NCBI GenBank assembly: GCA_000277545.1
Contig: AKXM01000043.1
Location: 1-64,000 of the forward strand
DNA: 64,000 nucleotides
DNA from: Enterobacter sp. Ag1
GTDB taxonomy: Bacteria > Pseudomonadota > Gammaproteobacteria > Enterobacterales > Enterobacteriaceae
Direction of reading: 5' to 3'
Shown here piece after piece: positions 59,228 through 64,000 of this stretch (the first letter of the stretch is position 1; each line of letters begins with the position of its first letter). The translations under genes were made by a program, and so were the position numbers. The notes beneath the pieces were generated by a model. The model was not told where the DNA came from. It ran no database searches and worked only from the letters and a program-made list of their open reading frames with translations.

Positions 59228-59252
59228 AAAGCCAGTCCTCGTGACTGGCTTT
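59228..59252 (+). terminator. Terminator-like hairpin after ytjA, first copy
   Basis: AAAGCCAGTC / GACTGGCTTT stem with loop CTCGT. Near-identical hairpin at 59394-59417. Followed by ATAGTG, not a T-run. Confidence 0.7.
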
Positions 59253-59393
59253 ATAGTGTCGACAAACCGCTGTCGACAGAAAAGAACGACCAGACGGCTC
59301 GTTAAAAAAAACAGGAAAATCAATTCATTGATTTTCGGCTGCTCACCACAAAGAGGGAAAAACCACGCCTTTTCCCGCTTTGTCAGCAACCTT
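59253..59393 (+). repeat. 141-bp terminator-associated repeat element, copy B
   Basis: Same element as copy A (45010-45150), same length, framed by two copies of the ytjA hairpin. The palindrome at 59315-59336 and hairpin at 59348-59383 are shared with copy A with a few changes (stem mismatches near the loop). Outer inverted bases GACAAACC / CTTTGTC also present. The left part differs from copy A. Confidence 0.8.
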
Positions 59394-59417
59394 AAGCCAG
59401 TCCTCGTGACTGGCTTT
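59394..59417 (+). terminator. Terminator-like hairpin, second copy
   Basis: 24 bases identical to the hairpin at 59229-59252 (AAGCCAGTC / GACTGGCTT arms), followed by CGCCGTTTTAC. Probably ends ytjA transcription. Confidence 0.65.
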
Positions 59418-59485
59418 CGCCGTTTTACTTAGCGCGCTATGGGTATAGGGTAGAAATTCACAACAACAGCAATTCAGGAAAGCAG

Positions 59486-60559
59486 GTGGGAAATCGTATA
59501 CCCGTAACGCTCGGCAATATTGCGCCGCTGGCGACTAAACCTTTTCGTCCTGGAAAACTCGCTCTGATTTGTGAAGGGGGCGGGCAGCGCGGGATCTTTA
59601 CGGCTGGGGTTCTGGACGAGTTTATGCGCGCGGAATTCAACCCTTTTGATCTGTTCCTTGGTACCTCTGCCGGGGCGCAGAATCTTTCCGCTTACGTTTG
59701 TAACCAGCCGGGATACGCGCGTCGCGTCATCACGCGCTTCACGACGACGAGGGATTTCTTCAATCCGCTCCGCTTTGCGCGCGGAGGGCATCTGATCGAT
59801 CTCGACTGGCTGATTGAGTCGACCGCCGCCAGACTGCCGCTGTCGATGTCCAGTGCCGACCCGCTGTTTGAACAGGGAAAAGAGTTCTTCATGTGCGCCT
59901 GCCGCAGTGATGACTATGCGGCGAATTACTTTTCGCCGACCACGGATACCTGGCTAAATTTGCTGAAAGCCTCCAGCGCCATTCCCGGTTTTTACCGCTC
60001 AGGCGTGGATATTGACGGCGTCAGCTATCAGGACGGCGGCATCAGCGATGCGGTGCCTGTGCGGGAAGCGGTTAATCGCGGGGCAGATACGCTGGTGGTC
60101 ATTCGCACCGTACCTTCACAGATGTACTACACGCCGCAGTGGTTCAAACATATGGAACGCTGGCTGGGCGACAGCAGCCTGCAGCCGCTGTTGAATCTGG
60201 TGCAGCACCACGAGGAAAGCTACCGTGAAATCCAAAGCTTCATTGAGAAGCCGCCCGGTAAACTGCGAATCTTTGAGATTTACCCCCCGAAAGCGCTATT
60301 AAGCAGCGCGCTCGGCAGCCGCCTGCCTTCATTGACGGCGGATTATCAAACGGGGCGCTTGTGCGGGCGCTATTTCCTGGCCACCATTGGCAAACTGCTG
60401 GTGGCTAAACCGCCGTTAAGGCGTCATTTGCCGCGCATTAATACGCCCGGCCCGTTGGTCATTCCTCCTGCTGCGGCGGCAAACGAATCGCTGGTCAAGC
60501 CGATTAGCTCTGGCCTGCAGGCGAATGATGCGGCGTTTGATAATGAGGATCTTGCGTGA
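59486..60559 (+). CDS. yjjU: Patatin-like phospholipase-family protein YjjU
   Basis: The 357-residue protein has the patatin lipase fold: GGGQRGIFTAGVLDEF (oxyanion), GTSAGAQNLS with the catalytic Ser, and the DGG Asp in YQDGGISDAVP. Matches E. coli YjjU. GTG start at 59486 with AGGAAAG upstream. Overlaps yjjV by four bases. Confidence 0.93.
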   Translation: MGNRIPVTLGNIAPLATKPFRPGKLALICEGGGQRGIFTAGVLDEFMRAEFNPFDLFLGTSAGAQNLSAYVCNQPGYARRVITRFTTTRDFFNPLRFARGGHLIDLDWLIESTAARLPLSMSSADPLFEQGKEFFMCACRSDDYAANYFSPTTDTWLNLLKASSAIPGFYRSGVDIDGVSYQDGGISDAVPVREAVNRGADTLVVIRTVPSQMYYTPQWFKHMERWLGDSSLQPLLNLVQHHEESYREIQSFIEKPPGKLRIFEIYPPKALLSSALGSRLPSLTADYQTGRLCGRYFLATIGKLLVAKPPLRRHLPRINTPGPLVIPPAAAANESLVKPISSGLQANDAAFDNEDLA

Positions 60560-61332
60560 GTTTTACGTTCTACGACACCCATTGCCACTTTGATTTTCCC
60601 CCCTTCACCGGGGATGAAGAGCACAGCCTCGCGCTGGCCGCTGAGGCCGGGGTTCGTAAAATCATTGTGCCAGCAATAGAAGCGGGGCGTTTCAATCGCG
60701 TACTCGCGCTGGCGCAGAATTATCCGGCGCTTTATGCCGCCCTGGGTATGCATCCGATTGTGATTGAAAAGCATGATGATACGGGGCTGGCCGCGCTGGA
60801 GGATCTTTTGCGGCAAAAGCCGGAGAAGCTGATCGCCATCGGCGAGATTGGGCTGGATCTTTATCGCGAAGATCCGCAGCTAGACAGGCAGGAGTTTATC
60901 CTCAGCGAGCAGCTGAAGCTGGCAAAGCGTTACGATCTGCCGGTGCTGCTCCACTCCCGCCGTACCCACGACAAGCTGGCGCTGCACCTGAAGCGTCACA
61001 ACTTGCCCAGAACCGGCGTGGTGCATGGTTTTGCCGGCAGCTTACAGCAGGCGGAACGGTTTATTGCAATGGGCTATCGCATTGGCGTCGGTGGCACCAT
61101 CACCTATCCGCGAGCCAGCAAAACCCGGGATGTGATGGCCCGTTTGCCGCTTTCATCGCTGTTGCTGGAAACCGATGCGCCGGATATGCCGCTGAACGGC
61201 TGGCAGGGGCAGCACAACCGGCCGGAACGTGCCGCCAGGGTCTTCGATGCGCTGTGTGAATTACGCCCGGAGCCCGCAGAAATCATTGCTAATGCCTTGA
61301 AAAAAAACGCAGACGAATTATTCGCCTTCTAA
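60556..61332 (+). CDS. yjjV: TatD-family metal-dependent hydrolase YjjV
   Basis: The 258-residue protein has DTHCHFDFPPF, GEIGLDLY, HSRRTHDK and ETDAPDMPLNG, the metal motifs of the TatD DNase family. Translationally coupled to yjjU by a GTGA overlap. Confidence 0.94.
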   Translation: MSFTFYDTHCHFDFPPFTGDEEHSLALAAEAGVRKIIVPAIEAGRFNRVLALAQNYPALYAALGMHPIVIEKHDDTGLAALEDLLRQKPEKLIAIGEIGLDLYREDPQLDRQEFILSEQLKLAKRYDLPVLLHSRRTHDKLALHLKRHNLPRTGVVHGFAGSLQQAERFIAMGYRIGVGGTITYPRASKTRDVMARLPLSSLLLETDAPDMPLNGWQGQHNRPERAARVFDALCELRPEPAEIIANALKKNADELFAF

Positions 61333-61348
61333 TGAGTCTCCCTCAAAG

Positions 61349-61441
61349 TGTGATATTCATCACCTTGCTATGTAAATGTTTCTATACATTTCGCCCTACA
61401 CGTGATTGCTCCGGCACTTTTCTCGCCCCTGTGGTTATAAT
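61349..61441 (+). promoter_or_regulatory. Promoter of the nucleoside transporter with CRP sites
   Basis: TATAAT at 61436-61441 is a perfect -10 with a poor -35. TGTGATATTCATCACC at 61349-61364 is a strong CRP site near -91; a weaker one, CGTGATTGCTCCGGCA at 61401-61416, is near -40. The spacing is that of CytR-controlled deo/nup promoters, where CytR binds between two CRP dimers. Confidence 0.55.
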
Positions 61442-61503
61442 CCGCGCGCTAAAAAGGGGCTGCTAAAGCCCGAATCTTTCCAGTTGATACACAGGGATAC
61501 TGT

Positions 61504-62781
61504 ATGCAAATTCTCATGGGATTGATCGGCATGGTGGCATTGCTGCTGATCGCCGTTTTACTTTCCAGCAACCGCAAAGCGATCAACCTGCGCACCGTCA
61601 TTGGTGCGTGGCTTATCCAGATCGGTATCGGGGCGCTGATCCTTTACGTTCCGGTCGGGCGTAAAGTCCTGCTCGCGATGTCTGAAGGGGTGGCTAATGT
61701 CATCGCCTACGGCAATTCAGGGATTTCTTTCCTGTTTGGCGGGCTGGTGTCTGACAAAATGTTTGAAGTCTTTGGCGGCGGCGGCTTTATCTTTGCGCTG
61801 CGCGTCCTGCCGATCATCGTCTTCTTCTCCTCTCTTATCGCCGTGCTTTACTACCTCGGCGTGATGCAGTTAGTGATCCGTATTCTCGGCGGCGGCCTGC
61901 GTAAGGTATTGAAAACCTCGCGCACTGAATCCTTGTCGGCGACGGCAAATATTTTCGTTGGCCAAACCGAAGCGCCGCTTGTGGTTCGCCCTTACATCTC
62001 GACCATGACTCGCTCTGAGCTGTTTGCCGTGATGTGCGGTGGCCTTGCCTCCGTGGCGGGCTCCGTGCTGGCGGGCTACGCGCAGATGGGCGTGCCGCTG
62101 GAATACCTGATTGCCGCATCCTTTATGGCCGCACCGGGCGGGCTGCTGTTTGCCAAGATAATGCTGCCTGAAACGGAAACCCCGAACGACACGCCGGAGC
62201 TGGAGTCGATGAAAAACGACCCAGATCGCCCGGCTAACGTGCTGGATGCGGCGGCCTCGGGCGCAGCCTCCGGGATGCAGCTGGCGCTGAACGTCGGGGC
62301 GATGCTGCTGGCGTTTGTGGCGCTGATTGCCCTGTTGAACGGGATGCTTTCCGGTATCGGCGGCTGGTTCAACTATCCGCAGCTTTCGCTGGAGCTGATG
62401 CTGGGCTGGGTGTTCTCCCCGGTAGCCTGGCTGATTGGCGTGCCGTGGAGCGAGGCGATGGTGGCCGGATCGTTTATCGGCCAGAAGCTGATCATCAACG
62501 AGTTCGTTGCTTACCTGAACTTCGGCGCTTACCTGAAGGATGATGCCGAAGTGGCTGCGGCGGGCCTGCAGGTGCTGTCCGGCCATACCAAAGCAATTAT
62601 CTCCTTCGCGCTGTGCGGATTTGCTAACCTTTCTTCTATCGCCATTCTGATCGGTGGCCTGGGCAGCATGGCGCCAAACCGTCGGCACGATGTGGCTCAG
62701 CTGGGCATGAAGGCCGTGGCGGCGGGGACGCTGTCTAACCTGATGAGCGCCACCATCGCCGGGCTTTTCCTGGCGCTGTAG
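61504..62781 (+). CDS. Concentrative nucleoside transporter, NupC family
   Basis: The 425-residue permease couples nucleoside uptake to protons. It has about ten helices and the CNT motifs [11 protein letters not shown] and INEFVAYLN. It sits upstream of deoC, where E. coli has yjjW and yjjI. Probably supplies nucleosides to the deo pathway. Distinct from nupC of E. coli by location; no symbol given. Confidence 0.9.
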   Translation: MQILMGLIGMVALLLIAVLLSSNRKAINLRTVIGAWLIQIGIGALILYVPVGRKVLLAMSEGVANVIAYGNSGISFLFGGLVSDKMFEVFGGGGFIFALRVLPIIVFFSSLIAVLYYLGVMQLVIRILGGGLRKVLKTSRTESLSATANIFVGQTEAPLVVRPYISTMTRSELFAVMCGGLASVAGSVLAGYAQMGVPLEYLIAASFMAAPGGLLFAKIMLPETETPNDTPELESMKNDPDRPANVLDAAASGAASGMQLALNVGAMLLAFVALIALLNGMLSGIGGWFNYPQLSLELMLGWVFSPVAWLIGVPWSEAMVAGSFIGQKLIINEFVAYLNFGAYLKDDAEVAAAGLQVLSGHTKAIISFALCGFANLSSIAILIGGLGSMAPNRRHDVAQLGMKAVAAGTLSNLMSATIAGLFLAL

Positions 62782-62794
62782 CCTGCAATATAAA

Positions 62795-62810
62795 TGTTAT
62801 AATAATAACA
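62795..62810 (+). promoter_or_regulatory. deoP1-like promoter with DeoR operator
   Basis: TGTTATAATAATAACA is a palindrome like the deoO site and contains a perfect -10, TATAAT, at 62798-62803. It lies just after the transporter gene. Confidence 0.5.
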
Positions 62811-62882
62811 TTAAGCGGTAACCGATGGCTGGCGCCCTGCCAGCCATTTTCTTGTGTCCTGGCGCAATTTAGCGCGTTATTT

Positions 62883-62987
62883 TGTTCCTTTAATCACATA
62901 TACTCTATGAAAGCTTGCAATTCACGCTTTGGCTTTTGTGAGGCGAGACACAAAATTGCATCGGTGGTGGGTGTTAGAATTCTAACA
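62883..62987 (+). promoter_or_regulatory. deoP2-like promoter with CRP sites and DeoR operator
   Basis: TGTTAGAATTCTAACA at 62972-62987 is identical to the E. coli deo operator palindrome and holds the -10 TAGAAT. TTTTGTGAGGCGAGACACAAAA at 62934-62955 is a CRP site centred near -42, and TGTTCCTTTAATCACA at 62883-62898 a weaker one near -96, with a TTGCAA between for CytR. The leader to deoC is about 140 bases. Confidence 0.7.
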
Positions 62988-63126
62988 TTGCAACCGGCAA
63001 TGTGCGGTGGGAAGGATCTCAACGTGAGGGTGACTCAGGTGACCACTCTTCTTCAAGGAACCAAGTCCGCTCCAACGTGTTGAGTTTCCAGGCCGGAGAC
63101 TTATTTCCCTTTTGTTGGAGAGCGTT

Positions 63127-63906
63127 ATGACCGATTTAACCCAAAGCAGCCTGCGTGCGCTGAAACTGATGGATCTGACTACCCTGAACGACGATGACAC
63201 TAACGAGAAAGTCATCGCTCTGTGCCATCAGGCAAAAACCCCAGTCGGCAACACCGCTGCGATTTGTATCTATCCGCGTTTCATCCCAATCGCCCGTAAA
63301 ACCCTGAAAGAGCAGGGCACCCCGGACATCCGCATTGCGACCGTGACCAACTTCCCACACGGTAACGACGATATCGACATCGCGCTGGCAGAAACCCGCG
63401 CCGCTATCGCTTACGGTGCAGACGAAGTGGACGTAGTGTTCCCATACCGGGCGCTGATTGCCGGTAACGAGCAGGTAGGCTTCGACCTGGTGAAAGCGTG
63501 TAAAGACGCCTGCGCCAGCGCTAACGTACTGCTGAAAGTGATCATCGAAACCGGCGAGCTGAAGACCGAAGAGCTGATCCGCAAAGCGTCTACTATCGCG
63601 ATTAAAGCCGGTGCCGACTTTATCAAAACCTCGACCGGTAAAGTGCCGGTTAACGCCACGCCGGAAAGCGCTCGCATCATGATGGAAGTGATCCGCGATA
63701 TGGGCGTGGAAAAAACTGTAGGCTTCAAACCAGCCGGTGGCGTTCGCTCCGCTGAAGATGCTGCGCAGTTCCTGGCTATCGCGGACGATCTGTTCGGCGC
63801 CGACTGGGCCGACTCCCGTCATTACCGCTTCGGGGCGTCCAGCCTGTTAGCCAGCCTGCTGAAAGCGCTGGGCCATGGGGACGGTAAAAGCGCCAGCAGC
63901 TACTAA
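63127..63906 (+). CDS. deoC: Deoxyribose-phosphate aldolase
   Basis: Cleaves deoxyribose-5-phosphate to glyceraldehyde-3-phosphate and acetaldehyde. The 259-residue TIM barrel has the Schiff-base Lys in DFIKTSTGK and the second Lys in [12 protein letters not shown] at 63127 gives the usual start ([16 protein letters not shown]); TTGGAG lies upstream. Other deo genes may follow beyond the window. Confidence 0.97.
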   Translation: MTDLTQSSLRALKLMDLTTLNDDDTNEKVIALCHQAKTPVGNTAAICIYPRFIPIARKTLKEQGTPDIRIATVTNFPHGNDDIDIALAETRAAIAYGADEVDVVFPYRALIAGNEQVGFDLVKACKDACASANVLLKVIIETGELKTEELIRKASTIAIKAGADFIKTSTGKVPVNATPESARIMMEVIRDMGVEKTVGFKPAGGVRSAEDAAQFLAIADDLFGADWADSRHYRFGASSLLASLLKALGHGDGKSASSY

Positions 63907-64000
63907 TTACTCGTCATACTTCAAGCCGCAGGGGCGTTAGCTGCACTCCCTCACCTCAGTCACTTACTTCAGTAAGCTCCTGGGGATGAGCTCTTTTGCC
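63907..64000. repeat. Intergenic palindromic repeat after deoC, cut by the window end
   Basis: The stretch with TCATACTTCAAG, CAGTCACTTACTTCAGTAAG and CTCCTGGGGATGAGCTC is of a kind often found in multiple copies between enterobacterial genes. The matching right half would begin beyond the window. No gene is seen in it. Confidence 0.55.

Noticed and set aside
59241-59432. Open frame through repeat copy B
   Set aside because: Same reason; there is no ribosome site and it spans both terminator copies.

Overview
The window is a chromosomal segment of a member of the Enterobacteriaceae. The evidence is the conserved gene order and protein lengths of the rpsU-dnaG-rpoD macromolecular-synthesis operon, tsaD, plsY-folB-bacA-cca-ygiM-ygiF-glnE-hldE, and the block fhuF-yjjZ-three leucine tRNAs-rsmC-holD-rimI-yjjG-prfC-osmY-ytjA-yjjU-yjjV-deoC, all of which closely resemble Escherichia coli K-12 proteins. 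Blocks that lie far apart in E. coli are joined here (hldE next to adeQ-ade-cdh, then yjjA and yjjBP), so this is a related but clearly different enteric genus. I cannot fix the genus from sequence alone.

Layout. 1-1401: an IS481-family insertion sequence with clear inverted ends but no visible target duplication. 1545-4303: a cold-shock gene with a cspA-type leader, then uxuA and uxuR without uxuB between them. 4304-5654: an AT-rich accessory patch with two small paralogous membrane proteins and a decayed type VI secretion hcp gene. 5693-8156 (minus): a four-gene unit of cytochrome b561, periplasmic TPR protein, ECF sigma factor and anti-sigma factor. 8280-10180: a divergent adenosylhomocysteinase-like protein and a secreted histidine phosphatase. 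10238-17364: a beta-glucoside locus with porin, PTS EIIC and EIIB leftward, and GntR regulator, ROK kinase and GH1 phospho-beta-glucosidase rightward. 17777-21763: accessory genes (secreted cupin, chemoreceptor with a FliA promoter, acetyltransferase, yoaC). 21825-39961: a core region from ileX and mug to hldE, with a free-standing trpC and small genes between tsaD and plsY, where E. coli carries the ttd genes. 40009-44978: adenine uptake and deamination, a LysR regulator and cdh. 45188-50564: yjjA, ohr/ohrR, yjjBP, a YbaK-like protein and a second EIIB-EIIC pair. 50625-63906: the fhuF-to-deoC block.

Working together: the uxu genes, the two PTS modules, the adenine genes and the nup-deoC pair are catabolic units, each with recognisable control sites (UxuR/ExuR-type operators; a repeated 12-mer around the GntR gene; a PurR-like box; CRP and DeoR sites). 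fhuF and yjjZ both have Fur boxes, and ohr/ohrR share a repeated operator-like motif.

The most unusual structural signal is a pair of 141-bp repeat elements at 45010-45150 and 59253-59393. Each is flanked on both sides by a copy of the local host hairpin, and the two host hairpins are unrelated to each other. It looks like a small non-coding element that inserts at terminator or 3' hairpins and duplicates the whole hairpin. Other points worth checking are the orphan immunity-like pair beside the hcp remnant, the two PTS modules without EIIA, the extra monofunctional trpC, and the AhcY-like protein with changed active-site residues.
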